Source: Daldinia sp. FL1419 (taxonomy: Eukaryota; Ascomycota; Sordariomycetes; Xylariales; Hypoxylaceae). Taken from it: a DNA stretch of 30,442 nucleotides. Within the stretch, counting starts at the first letter, position 1; the number at the start of each line of letters is the position of its first letter. The position numbers and the translations under genes are program-made. Of this stretch, positions 20,250 through 30,442 are shown in pieces. The notes below the pieces were generated by a model. It had not been told where the DNA came from and did not search any database. It worked only from the letters and a program-made list of their open reading frames with translations. The stretch covers positions 1 through 30,442 of the forward strand of contig MU623593.1 in assembly GCA_025201765.1 (NCBI GenBank), written 5' to 3'.

Positions 20250-21929
20250 CGCTCTCGTAGATTTGACAATGGCATCCCTTAGTTATATGGGCGTTTAAGG
20301 GGAACTGAGAAATGATAGAGATTCCCCCCAGTATTGCCTCTGTGCCTAATTCCTTGTTAACCCCCTATGCGCAAGCACGGGCTACACGCTACATAAATGG
20401 GTTAAAAGGGTAAGAAAGCACCATCAGGAGACAATGCCGTACAACTCGTCTCAGAGTATTATTTACATATTTATGTGAGACCGCCTCCAGCTAATTACCA
20501 TGTCCCCACTACCCTATTAGATGGGGCGTTTACCGCTGGGGGAATGGGTATCGTATTGATGTTGGCTGTCCACACCCTTGAACTGTGCCGGAGAGCTGCG
20601 TGGATATGCGCCCCACAAGGCTATACGAAGTACCGTGGTGTTCCATTTACGGGAGGGATACCCGCAGGCCAGCAGTGCCGATAAGTTGTAGTGTTGGGTT
20701 TTATGATACACATCTCATTTATGTGAGTATATATATGTTGGACGTTTTTTGGAGATTTATTGTAGTAAAGAAGAGTTAGACGCGTTCAGGAACCTAGCTC
20801 TAGCACACCAGCTCACGCTTCACTTCAAGCTTGGCTCATTAAAGTATCTTCATATAGGGCAAGGGTGTTATATTGGAGCCCCTATATAAAAGCCCCGAAA
20901 GGCATGAGCGAAGAAGATCCCGAGTCCGAAGCCACGGTCGATATTTCATAATACATATATAATCACGGATTTGGCCGCCAGGGGCCAGGGCAATGACTAG
21001 AGTCATCTAGGTTGCATAAAGCAAACAATGGTAGACGATGTCGCCCTAAATATCTCGAAGGACATATTTCTAGATATATGTCGCTTCGGGCCCAAGAGGT
21101 AGACTGGTAGGATTGCGAAGCGAATTTCATCAGTTGTTGTCAAAGTGTTCTAAGATCCGGGGTCCCCAAGCGCTTTGACATGATTCTATGAGCAACGCAG
21201 ATCCAGGAAATCCCCCATGGGGCAGCACGCGCCTGGACGTTAGACTTCACCAAGGAGTCAAGAGACGAATCGTGCGAATAGTACACTATAAGAAATGGCA
21301 AATCTATAGTAGTGTATGGACTAGGTAATCCGATTCTATTAGTCCTTTCGAAGCACGTATATTCGAATCCTAATTCAATGAGATCGCGTTTATATATCAC
21401 CGATTCGTACTGCCTGCTCGGTAGTCAGATATGTTATTCATTATTCCCACTTACCTTCCATTACCTCTGACATGGAATTGACACGTCACCTGGTTTATGG
21501 GAATAATTGTGCTGAGTCTTCTCGTATAAATGAGGGGAAGCATTGCTATACGAGCATTCGCAGCCAATCCCAAATAATAGCCTTGTTTGTGCAGAGTAAC
21601 CCCTAGATAAATCATTATATGTTTATGCGAAGTCGCTAAGTGCGAGTTTATATAGACGATGCTACTTATGCATCCACTTATACTATTCCGGTAGCTTGTC
21701 ACTTGTGCTCCTACCTTCTGATAGTGCTACTTCACCTTGTTTCACCTTAAACTTGTGTTGGTCTTTATTAGGTCTAGTCGATGTAACTAGGAGGGAGATA
21801 CATACCTACCTATATACATGCCATATCGTTGATAGAAGAGCTTCCTTATGCGGGGAAGCGGGGAAGGTATTTCACCAAGGGACTGGTCAAAACCTGGGTT
21901 GGTAGAACCTTGCCGTATAGAATATAATA
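20250..21929. other. Long intergenic stretch with unassigned short frames
   Basis: About 1.7 kb. A TATATAAAAG box is near 20883. Short protein-like frames occur: 20475-20684 (+), 21028 onward (+, MVDDVALNISKDIFLDICRF, then a stop at codon 25) and 21140-21400 (-, 86 codons). None shows a named domain or a convincing splice chain. They may be scraps of decayed genes or chance. Confidence 0.35.
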
Positions 21930-23444
21930 ATGGCTCGTCGCCCAGTAGTTGCCATTGCTGGATTGGCCTGCGAGACATCGACCTTCACGCCATCAAGGAC
22001 CCTCGCGCCAGCATTCCACCCCCGACGTGGCACGGAGGTAATAGACAAATACCCCTTCATTCAGACCGGTACACCTCTCGGCGATGCTATTGAATGGCGC
22101 GGCGCATTGATTGGCCATGCCTTACCGGGAGGTATTGTGACGAGAGATGCCTTTGAGTCGCTCTCCTCGGAGATTCTCAGTCGTCTTACGGAAATAGTGG
22201 CAGAGGTAAAAGTTGACGGATTATGGTTTGACATTCACGGTGCGATGTGTGTCGAGGGACTCGACGACGCCGAGTACGAACTACTAAGGCGCTGTCGCGA
22301 AGTGATCGGTTCGGATGTCATAGTGTCGGCGTCCATGGACCTGCATGGAAATGTCTCGCAAGAACTAGCGCATCAGACAGATCTGATTACTTGCTATCGT
22401 ACGGCGCCTCACGTAGACGTCGCCGAGACGAAAGAACGGGCTTGTAGGAACTTGCTCAAGTTGCTCCAGCGGCGGACGAACAGAGAAGGAGCCGTACGCC
22501 CGTTCAAAGTTTGGATACCGATTCCGATTTTACTCCCTGGTGAACAGACTTCCACGAGGGATGAACCAGCAGCACACATTTATGCCGCTGTCCCCGAGGT
22601 CGAGGACATAGAAGGGGTATTAGACGCAGCAATATGGGTTGGCTACGCCTGGGCCGATGAGCCTAGAAACCGCGCTGCAGTTGTAGTAACTGGTTGGGAT
22701 AAAGAGGCAACCTCCAAGGGTGCAGAGCAACTAGCACATTTATTTTGGTATTCGCATAAGGATTTTACCTTTGTTGCACCTACGGGACCGTTCAAGGAAT
22801 GCCTGGATACGGCATTGGCATCAGATAAACGCCCGTATTTTATCTCAGATTCGGGTGATAATCCTACGGCTGGAGGTTCCGGAGATGTGACCTGGGGCCT
22901 AACGCAGCTTCTTGCGCGCCCTGAATTCAAGTCGGAATCAGGTCCAAGAGTCATTTATGCTAGCGTACCGGGCCCCGAGGCAGTCGAAAAGGCAGTCGAA
23001 GCGGGCATTGGGGCGACTATTACGGTGACAGCTGGGGCTGAAGTAGACAATATTCATGCTGGACCCATTACTACGACGGGACGGGTACACTCGATAAGAC
23101 ATGGTGATAGCCACGCGGAGATTGAAGTCGTGTTACAGGTTGGCAGCGTCTTTGCAATCCTGACTAAACTGCGTAAGCCATATCATCACGAGAGTGATTT
23201 TACAGAATTAAATCTTGCACCCCGCTCCGCAGATATCGTCATCGTCAAGATAGGATACTTGGAGCCGGAACTATACGACATGGCTAAGGATTGGATGCTT
23301 GGTCTCACACCTGGAGGTGTAGACCAAGATCTAGAACGCTTAGGACATAAGCGGATCAGTCGTCCGATGTGGCCATTCGACAGGGAGTTTGAAGACCCTG
23401 ATCTTTCCGCGAGGTTGATTCCAATGTCAAATGAACCGTTATAG
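21930..23444 (+). CDS. MlrC-type (M81) metallopeptidase family protein
   Basis: An intronless gene of 504 codons. It is full length for the family of bacterial microcystinase C (MlrC) homologues, with an N-terminal and a C-terminal MlrC domain. Motifs visible: IAGLACETSTFTP (9-21, the usual HE-NTF start with Cys for His), FDIHGAM (100-106), SMDLHGNVS (135-143, Asp137/His139), CYRTAPHVD (155-163, His161) and the C-terminal-domain start DSGDNPTAGGSGD (307-319). The His/Asp residues match the proposed zinc site. In sphingomonads MlrC cleaves linearised microcystin products. Most homologues have unknown substrates, so this one should not be assumed to degrade toxins. Lack of introns and the mainly bacterial distribution of the family suggest ancient bacterial transfer, although related fungal copies are common. 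The ATG at 21930 opens directly into the conserved start. Confidence 0.88.
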   Translation: MARRPVVAIAGLACETSTFTPSRTLAPAFHPRRGTEVIDKYPFIQTGTPLGDAIEWRGALIGHALPGGIVTRDAFESLSSEILSRLTEIVAEVKVDGLWFDIHGAMCVEGLDDAEYELLRRCREVIGSDVIVSASMDLHGNVSQELAHQTDLITCYRTAPHVDVAETKERACRNLLKLLQRRTNREGAVRPFKVWIPIPILLPGEQTSTRDEPAAHIYAAVPEVEDIEGVLDAAIWVGYAWADEPRNRAAVVVTGWDKEATSKGAEQLAHLFWYSHKDFTFVAPTGPFKECLDTALASDKRPYFISDSGDNPTAGGSGDVTWGLTQLLARPEFKSESGPRVIYASVPGPEAVEKAVEAGIGATITVTAGAEVDNIHAGPITTTGRVHSIRHGDSHAEIEVVLQVGSVFAILTKLRKPYHHESDFTELNLAPRSADIVIVKIGYLEPELYDMAKDWMLGLTPGGVDQDLERLGHKRISRPMWPFDREFEDPDLSARLIPMSNEPL

Positions 23445-23940
23445 AATTTTAGTAAACGTCGTCGGAATAACGTTGATGGATGGAATTTGTACTGGTTTAT
23501 TAGTTCCCTAGGCATCTTAAGGATCGCGCTTTGGAGGTACGAAAACTTTAAGATAAACCCACCTAAGCCTTATCACTTATCGGTTACTGGAGTAACCTAG
23601 CTAAGTCCAACGGCTTACTTTCCGTTAGGTATTGTACCGAAGCAGCTAAGTCGGTGTAGATAGTTCGCTATCATAGTACGTATAGTAAGGGGCTTGCTTG
23701 CCTTGCATTAGTTAGGTCCTTTACTTAATGAGGTGGTGTAACCCCCAACCCCCTCATGTAAGTCGCATGTATTTTTAACATTACCTAGGTACCTAAAAAA
23801 TGTAAGGTAGGTACTTACACTAACGTGCCGCACAAGTCAACCGATCAAATAAGTCAACCGATCAGCTGAAATATAACCGAAAATCAAAGAAATTGTTGGC
23901 AGGAAGGAGCTCTATAGCACCTGCCTGGCTTATTATGTAA
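23445..23940. other. Intergenic border to the AT-rich block
   Basis: Downstream of the MlrC-like gene. GGTACCTA-type words recur at 23785-23815 (CCTAGGTACCTA, GTAGGTACTTA). AAGTCAACCGATCA is directly doubled near 23834-23863. No gene is seen. Base composition turns sharply to A+T at about 23940. Confidence 0.4.
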
Positions 23941-24665
23941 TTAAAGTATATATTAGGATTAAGCCCAGATCCCCATTTAAAATGGACTAACCTATAAATT
24001 TCCTAATTTTTAGATAACTTTATTTATTTATTAAATATAATAATATATTACAGTTTAATAATTCTTTTATAATAATATTTTATTTAAGAATAAAAATTTT
24101 AATAATTATAATAGTTATTATATAATATTTTTAATATTATTTGATATAGGATTGGATTTTAATAGAATTAAAATAATTAATATAAGTTAAAGAAAATTTG
24201 GAAATATAAAAATTGTAAAGATATTGAATGAATTATAAATATATATAATATAATTGGAAGAGTAGTAGTGGTGGTTGAATGACTTATGTCTTCAGTCTGG
24301 CATATGACCCCTAAGAAATACTTGTATATCTATTATTATATAAAGATAAATTTCTTATTTATTTCTTTTAAATAACTTTTTTTTTTAAATATCTATAATA
24401 TATTAATTTTATCCTTATTATTATTTATTTTATTATTATTTTATTTTTATTTTATATATATATTTATTAATATTAATTAATATTATTAAATAATTAATAA
24501 TATAAATTAATAAAATTAAAAAAATTATTATTATAATAATTTAAAAATCTTTATTATAATAATATAAATAATATTAATATTATATTTTTAATTATCTTTA
24601 TAATAAATAATTATTATTTAATATTATTTAATTTTTAAGATATATATTTTCTTAAATTATTATTT
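23941..24665. other. Extreme AT-rich, RIP-like DNA
   Basis: Almost entirely A and T with TTATTATTTA/AATAATATTA words. Only a short island (24255-24320) has ordinary composition. There is no coding capacity. This is the usual look of a heavily RIP-mutated transposon or of centromere-like DNA in filamentous ascomycetes. The family is not recognisable. Confidence 0.6.
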
Positions 24666-24719
24666 TTCCAGGACGAAGTCCGGTGTATTATACTGAAACT
24701 TTCCAATAAATTATTATGT

Positions 24720-24805
24720 GAAATTGATAAGAAATTGATAAGAAATTGATAAGTAATTGATAAGTAATTGATAATAATTGATAAGAGCTGATAAGAGCTG
24801 ATAAG
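24720..24805. repeat. Short tandem repeat carrying GATAA in every unit
   Basis: About eight units of 10-11 bp: GAAATTGATAA three times, GTAATTGATAA twice, a shortened TAATTGATAA, then GAGCTGATAA twice. The GATAA core is constant while the flanking bases drift stepwise. It lies at the left end of the satellite-like block. Confidence 0.85.
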
Positions 24806-25199
24806 GGGTAAAAAACATATGCCCGATTTTAGGAGGGATATTGTGCTGGCCTTGATCGATTCTCAAAGAGGAAGGTTGTCTGTGCACATAATAAAGCATT
24901 TTTATTAAGTGCATCTAGATATTTAGTGGGTCAGTGGTTGACCTAAGAGAATCCCCATTTTAAGAATTTTAAAAAAATACATATTTTTTGGAAATTGTTT
25001 AATTAAGGTATTAAATAGGAATTCTAATTAAATAAGAACTATAATAGCTAAATATAAGATTATTATATTTTGAAAAAAGTATTTAAATAATTAAATAAAA
25101 GGCTAATTAATAGAGGTAATTACTAGTATTTAAGAGATAGAATGGATAATATATTTAATTAGAAAAAAGATTATAAATTATTGTAAGAAGTTATAAAAA

Positions 25200-28100
25200 A
25201 AGTTAAATAAATTAATAATGTTTAAGAACTTAACCTAATTAAACAAAAATCAACATTTAAAGACTTATATATTAAATAGGAATTTTAATTTAGGATTAAT
25301 ATTATTAAATAGGAGTTATAATAAAATAGGAGTTTTAATAGTTAGATATAAGGTGATTATATCCTGAAGAAGGTAGTAAAGTGATTAAATAAAAGGCTAA
25401 TAAAATTACTTACTAATAATGGTAACTGGCGTTTAAAATGATATATTTAATTAAAGATAAGAGGGTTGTAAACTATCATAAAAAGTTATATGAAAGGTGA
25501 TGTTTAAAGAGCTTGATTTGATTAGATAAGAATTAATTTTTGAGGACTTATATAGAATAGGAGTTTTAATAGTTACTTAGATATAAGGTGATTATATCTT
25601 AAAGAAGGAATTAAAGTGATTAAATAAAAGAATTAATAGAGGTAATTGCTGGTAATGTTAGTTATTATTTAAGAGGTTATATTGAATAGGAGCTCTGATA
25701 GTTCTTGTAGGATATGCCCTGTACTTTAATTAATCTATAACAAACCAGAGGTTGTATGAGTAAGAGGATGTAGGGTGACTATATCTTGAGGAGTGTAATG
25801 AAATGATTGGGTAGAGAAACAGATATTGAACAGGAGTTTTAATAGTTTTTGCAGGATATGTCCTGTATTTTAACTAACCTATAGCAAGTTAGAGGCTGTA
25901 TGAGTTTGAGGATATAAGGTGTTTATATCCTAAGGAAGGGAATAGGCTAATTGGATGGAGAAACTGATATAAGTAATTACTTACCAATGGTAACGCACTA
26001 TAGGAGGATATCTTCAAAAAAGAGACTAAAACTGTATATTCTTGTATGAAGATTTTATGGAGAAATTGAACTATAGAACCTAATGAATCTCTAATAATCA
26101 GACAAGAAAAACAACTCTTGAGGGCCTATTTATGTCTAAAAGAGCTATGGAACCTTAAAAGGTCTAGCTCTAAGGAAAAAATAAGGTTTTTATAGGGTAG
26201 TATCTATAACCTAATTGCTTTATATTGGTTTAATATATATGACTGCTTACCAATGGTAACGTATTCTAAGAAAATATTTTTTAAAAAGAGATTGAAATTG
26301 TATATTCTTATATGAAGGTTTTATGAAGAAATTATTAAAAGCTCATAATCTCCTTGAGCTGATTAGATAAGAAAGACAACTCTCGAAAGCCTATTTATGT
26401 TTAAAAGAACTATGGAAACCTGGAGGGTCTAGCTTTAAGGAGGCTAATAGGGTCTTTATAGGGTAGTATTTATTATTTGATTGTTTTATATTGGTTCAAT
26501 ATTCCATTAAAGATAAGAGTTATATATTATTGTAAGAAATACCTAAAAATTAACTCTTGAGGGTTTATATATTTAAAATAAGTTTTAGTAGTTAAATAGA
26601 AGGTAGGTGTTTTAGTGATTAAATAAAAAGCTAATAAAGGTAATTGTTAATAAGGGTAGTTGGTGTTTAAGAGGTGGAATGGATGATATATTTAATAAGA
26701 GATAATATTATTATTGAATAAGAGTTTTAATAGTTAGATATAAGGTGATTATATTTTGAGGAGGGTATTAGAGTGATTGGATAAAAGGTTAATAAAAGTA
26801 ATTATTGGCAATGGTAATTAGCGTTTAAGAGATAATAGGTAGATGATATATTTAATAAGAGAGAGAAGTTATAAATTATTGTAAGAAGTTATATTAAAGG
26901 TGATTTTTAAAGAGATTGATTTGATCAAATAAGAAAACAATTTTTGAAAGCCTATTTATGTCTAAAAAGCCTGCAGAAACTTTAGAAGGGTTGGTTTTAT
27001 AAAGGTTAATAAGGTTTTGTAAGGTAGTTTTAGTTATGTAATTATATTACCTTGGTTCACTATATTAGAGAATTTAATCTAATCAAACAAGAAAATAACT
27101 CCTGAGGGTTTATTTATATCTAAAAAAGTTACGGAGGCCTTGGAAGGTTTGGTTCAATAGAGGCTAATAAAGTTTTACAAGGTAGCTTTAATTATGTAAT
27201 TATATTATCCCAGTTTAATATATCAAATAAAAGCTTTAATAGTTAAATACAAGGTAATTATATCCTAAAGAAGGTACGTATTTAAATAATCAAATAAAAG
27301 ACTAATAAAATTAAGTGCTAACAATAATAACTAACGCTCAAAAAATAGAATAAATAATATATTTAACTGAAAACAAGGCCATAAACTATTGTAAGAAGTT
27401 ATAAGAAAAGCTAAATAAATTGATGCTTAAGAACTTAACCTGATCAGGCAAGAATCAGTTCTTGGGGGCTTATGTATTAGACAGGAGCTGTAATAGAACA
27501 GGAGTTCTAATAGTTAAGTAGATGCAAAGTGACTATATCCTAAAAAAGGTAATAAGGTGATTAAATAAAAGGCTAATAGAAGTAACTACTTGCAATGGTA
27601 GTTGGTGTTCGGGGGATAAAAAAGATGATACATTCAACAAAAAAAAAAATAATAAACTATCATAAAAAGTTATAAAAAAAACTAATAATTCTAAAGAACT
27701 TAACCTAATCAGATAAGAATTAATTCTTAAAGGCTTATATATCGAATAGGAGCTTTAATTCAGGGTTAATACTAACTCTAATAACTCCTACAAGATATAC
27801 CCTGCACTTATAACAAGCCAAAGGCTATATAAGAAAAAAGATTTAAAATAATTATATCCTAAGGAAATTAATAAAACAATTGTGTAAAAAAACTACTATA
27901 TATGACTACTTGCAAATGGTAGAACTCTATAAGAAGATATTTTTAAGAAAGGACTAAAACTATATATTATCGTACAAAAGCTCTATAAAAAATATTCTTG
28001 AAGGACCATGATTTGCTTAAGTTAATTAAACAAGAAAGATAACTATCGAAGGCCTATTTATATCCAAAAGAATTATGAAGACCTAGAGGATCTGGCTCTA

Positions 28101-28270
28101 AGGAAGCTAATAAAATCTTATAAGATAATTTCAATTATGTAATCACAATACCCCAATTCAATATAATACATATTTTATAAGCTCATATGATTTTTTACTA
28201 AAGTCGGGCTATTATAGTGCCCCGCAGGGGTGCCCTCTTGTTAAAAAATTTAAAGTTTAAGAAAACATTT
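25200..28270. repeat. Degenerate long-spaced repeats related to the satellite
   Basis: A core resembling TGATCAGATAAGAA followed by CTCTTGAGGGCTTATTTA recurs near 25238, 25520, 26093, 26362, 26925, 27080, 27443, 27705 and 28025. Between cores lie two other recurring blocks: one like GGTGATTATATCCTAAAGAA (near 25350, 25580, 26740, 27250, 27525) and one like GGTCTAGCTCTAAGGAGGCT (near 26165, 26430, 28095). Spacing varies from about 155 to over 500 bp. Most variation is transition type and drives the sequence to A+T. Confidence 0.65.
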
Positions 28271-30200
28271 ATGATTGGGTGCATCCTTTTCATTAATAAG
28301 AATTTGAGCTGATCAGATAGGAAACAACTTATTTATGTTGAATTTAAGCTCTAATAGCTCTTGCAAGATATGCCCTAACCCTACACTTTTATCGTACGAA
28401 ATTCTCTGGTTTTAAAAATTAACGATTCTATCCTTGAGAACTTGAGCTGATCAGACAGGAAAACAACTTTTGGAGGTTTATTTATGTTGAACATAAGCTT
28501 TAATTGAACAGGAGCTCTTGCAGGATATGGCCTGCAATTTTATCGCACGAAGCTCTATGGAAAACTGACGATTCTATGCTTGAAAACTTGAGCTAATCAA
28601 ATAGGTAAATAACTTCTGAGGGCCTATACATTAAACATGAGCTCTAATTGAACAGGAGCTCCTGCAGGACATGCCCTGCAGTTTTATCGTACGAAGCTCT
28701 ATGGAAAAACTGATGCTTGGGTGCATCCTAACTTGAGCTGATCAGACAGGAAAACAACTTCTAAAAGCCTCTAATAGCTCCTGCAAGATATGCCCTAACC
28801 CTACACTTTTATCGTACGAATCTCTATGGAAAAATTGACGATTCTATACTTAAGAACTTGAGCTGATCAGACAAGAAAACAACTTCTAAGGAGCTCTAAT
28901 AGCTCTTGCAGGATATGCCCTAACCCTACACTTTTATCGTACGAAATTCTATGGTTTTAAAAAAAATTGACGATTCTATCCTTGAGAACTTGAGCTGATC
29001 AGACAGGAAAACAACTTTTGGAGGTTTATTTATGTTGAACAGGAGCTCTAATTGAACAGGAGCTCTAATAGCTCCTGCAGGATATGCCCTGCAATTCATC
29101 GTACGAATCTCTATGGAAAAACTGATGATTGGGTGCATCCTAACATGAGCTGATCAGATAGGAAAACAACTTCTGGAGGTTTATTTATGTTGAACAGGAG
29201 TTCTAATTGAATAGGAGCTCTAATAGATCCTGCAGGATATGCCCTGCAGTTCATTGTACGAATCTCTATGGAAAAACTGATGATTGGGGGCATCCTAACT
29301 TGAACTAATCAGATAAGTAAACAACTTCTAAGGGCCTATACATTGAACATGAGCTCTAATTGAACAGGAGCTCCTGCAGTTTTATCGTACGAAGCTCTAT
29401 AGAAAACTAATGATTCTATACTTGAGAACTTGAACTGATCAAACAGAAAATAACTTCTGGAGGTTTATTTACGTTAAATAGGAGCTCTAATAGCTCCTGC
29501 AGGATATGCCCTGCACTTCATCGTACAAATCTCTATGGAAAAATTGATGATTCTATACTTAAGAACTTGAACTAATCAGATAGGAAAACAACTTCTAAGG
29601 GCTTATTTATGTTGAACATGAGCTTTAATTGAATAGGAGCTCCTGCAAGACATGCCCTGCAGTTTTATCGTACAAAACTCTATGGAAAAACTAATAATTC
29701 TATGTTTGAGAACTGGAGCTAATCAAACAAAAATCAACACTTAAGGGCCTATACATTGAACAGGAGCTCTAATTGAATAGGAGCTCCTGCAGGACATGTC
29801 CTGCACTTCATCGTACGAATCTCTATGGAAAAACTGATGATCGGGTGCATCCTAACTTGAGCTGATCAGATAGGAAAACAACTTCTAAAGGCCTATTTAT
29901 GTTAAATATGAGCTCTAATAGCTTCTGCAGGATATGTCCTGCAGTTTTATCGCATAAATCTCTGTTGAAAACTAACGATTCTATACTTGAAAACTTAAGC
30001 TGATCAAATAGGGAAACAACTCTTAAAGGCTTATTTACGTATTAAATAACCTGTAGAAACCTTAATTAAAAAGATTAAATTGGCGGACTTCGTCCTAACC
30101 CTATCACCCCAACTTATTACTATAGAAAAACTAATAATTTTATATTTAAGAACTTAAACTAATTAAATAAGAAAATAACTTCTGAAGGCTTATTTATATT
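28271..30200. repeat. Tandem satellite array, ~140 bp units, about 14 copies
   Basis: The landmark GATCAG (or AATCAG/GATCAA) recurs at about 28311, 28449, 28595, 28740, 28865, 28998, 29152, 29307, 29438, 29574, 29721, 29864, 30002 and 30161, giving periods of 125-159 bp. Each unit contains in order AACTTGAGCTGATCAGA, GGAAAACAACTTCT, a TTATTTATGTTGAACAGGAG part, AGCTCCTGCAGGATATGCCC, TTTTATCGTACGAA and CTCTATGGAAAAACTGATGA. Two unit ends exist: GATTCTATACTTGAGAACTT and GATTGGGTGCATCCTAACTT. Length differences come mainly from gain or loss of a TGAACAGGAGCTCTAAT block. Confidence 0.85.
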
Positions 30201-30343
30201 CCAAAAAGCCTATGGAAACTTTAGAAGGATTAGTTCTATAAAAGCTAATAAAATCTTATAACTTCAATTACATAATTACACTATTCAATTACATAATTAT
30301 ATTATTCAATTATATAATTATATTACAACCCTCTGTAAACCCT

Positions 30344-30357
30344 CCCCCCCCCCCCCC
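30344..30357. repeat. Poly-C run
   Basis: Fourteen consecutive C in otherwise very A+T-rich DNA, just beyond the satellite array. The sequence to the window end (30358-30442) is AT-rich without a gene. Confidence 0.9.
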
Positions 30358-30442
30358 TTAAAAGACAAAAAAAACCTTATATAATTAGGGTAACTCAGTT
30401 ATAAAAATAATTAAAAAAGAAATTTAATTAAAAACATAAGAA

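Larger units (their letters stand above)
24670..30096. repeat. Satellite-bearing block with 13-bp inverted repeat near its ends
   Basis: AGGACGAAGTCCG at 24670-24682 and its exact reverse complement CGGACTTCGTCCT at 30084-30096 enclose the satellite-like DNA, 5.4 kb apart. Each copy is itself a small hairpin (GGAC-GAA-GTCC). No ORF of useful length lies between. The inverted pair might be terminal repeats of a large degraded element, or a shared repeat word. Confidence 0.35.

Noticed and set aside
21351..21375. tRNA T-loop-like ATTCGAATCC
   Set aside because: No box A or pairing stems are found at a suitable distance on the same strand.
28926..29293. Two similar minus-strand ORFs sharing the peptide ISFSIEIRTMNCRAYPAG
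   Set aside because: They are translations of neighbouring satellite units. The similarity comes from the DNA repeat, not from related genes.
24700..30442. CRISPR-like or origin-type direct repeat array
   Set aside because: Units are long, contiguous and variable with no unique spacers, and the genome is eukaryotic. Satellite DNA explains it better.

Overview
The window looks like nuclear DNA of a filamentous ascomycete (Pezizomycotina). The evidence is short introns of 52-86 bp with GTAAGT/GTATGT donors and CTAAY-type branch sites, long intergenic spaces, complete genes of typical fungal families, and very AT-rich blocks that look mutated by repeat-induced point mutation (RIP). The recurrent GGTACCTA-type intergenic motif reminds me of Sordariomycetes such as Xylariales, but that placement is inference.

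Layout. 1-1572 is repeat-rich: a ~478 bp foldback element whose two arms differ mainly by transitions, diverged relatives of it, and a minus-strand SINE-like unit with Pol III box A/box B and a trinucleotide tail. 1573-4427 is gene-poor and holds broken coding DNA, notably what I read as the collapsed relic of a cytochrome P450 gene. 4428-17152 is the conserved core: a Tma17/Adc17-like proteasome assembly chaperone (minus), a secreted M20 peptidase of carboxypeptidase S type (4 exons), a mitochondrial rhomboid protease of Pcp1/PARL type, a large PhoD-like metallophosphatase (3 exons), and mitochondrial delta-1-pyrroline-5-carboxylate dehydrogenase (3 exons).

17153-23444 is more accessory. It contains an unrecognised terminal exon, an unrecognised gene that appears broken by an in-frame stop and a one-base frameshift, a two-exon mucin-like single-pass membrane protein (all minus), and an intronless MlrC-type metallopeptidase homologue of bacterial character (plus).

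From about 23.94 kb to the end the DNA is AT-rich and gene-free. It first has extreme AT-rich sequence, then a GATAA-containing 10-11 bp tandem repeat, then about 5 kb of satellite-like DNA in which one core sequence recurs roughly 25 times. The core is widely and irregularly spaced in a degraded left part and has a ~125-159 bp period in a better preserved right part. The repeat carries a small hairpin, and in three units a telomere-like CCCTAACCCTA. A 13-bp inverted repeat sits near both ends of this block.

The intact genes are mostly independent housekeeping functions (proline catabolism, mitochondrial proteolysis, peptide hydrolysis, phosphatase). I see no biosynthetic gene cluster. The most unusual material is the repeat architecture at both ends and the decaying genes at 3.1-3.9 kb and 17.6-19.1 kb, which automated ORF calling would largely miss. 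All exon boundaries were assigned by eye from splice signals and reading-frame continuity.
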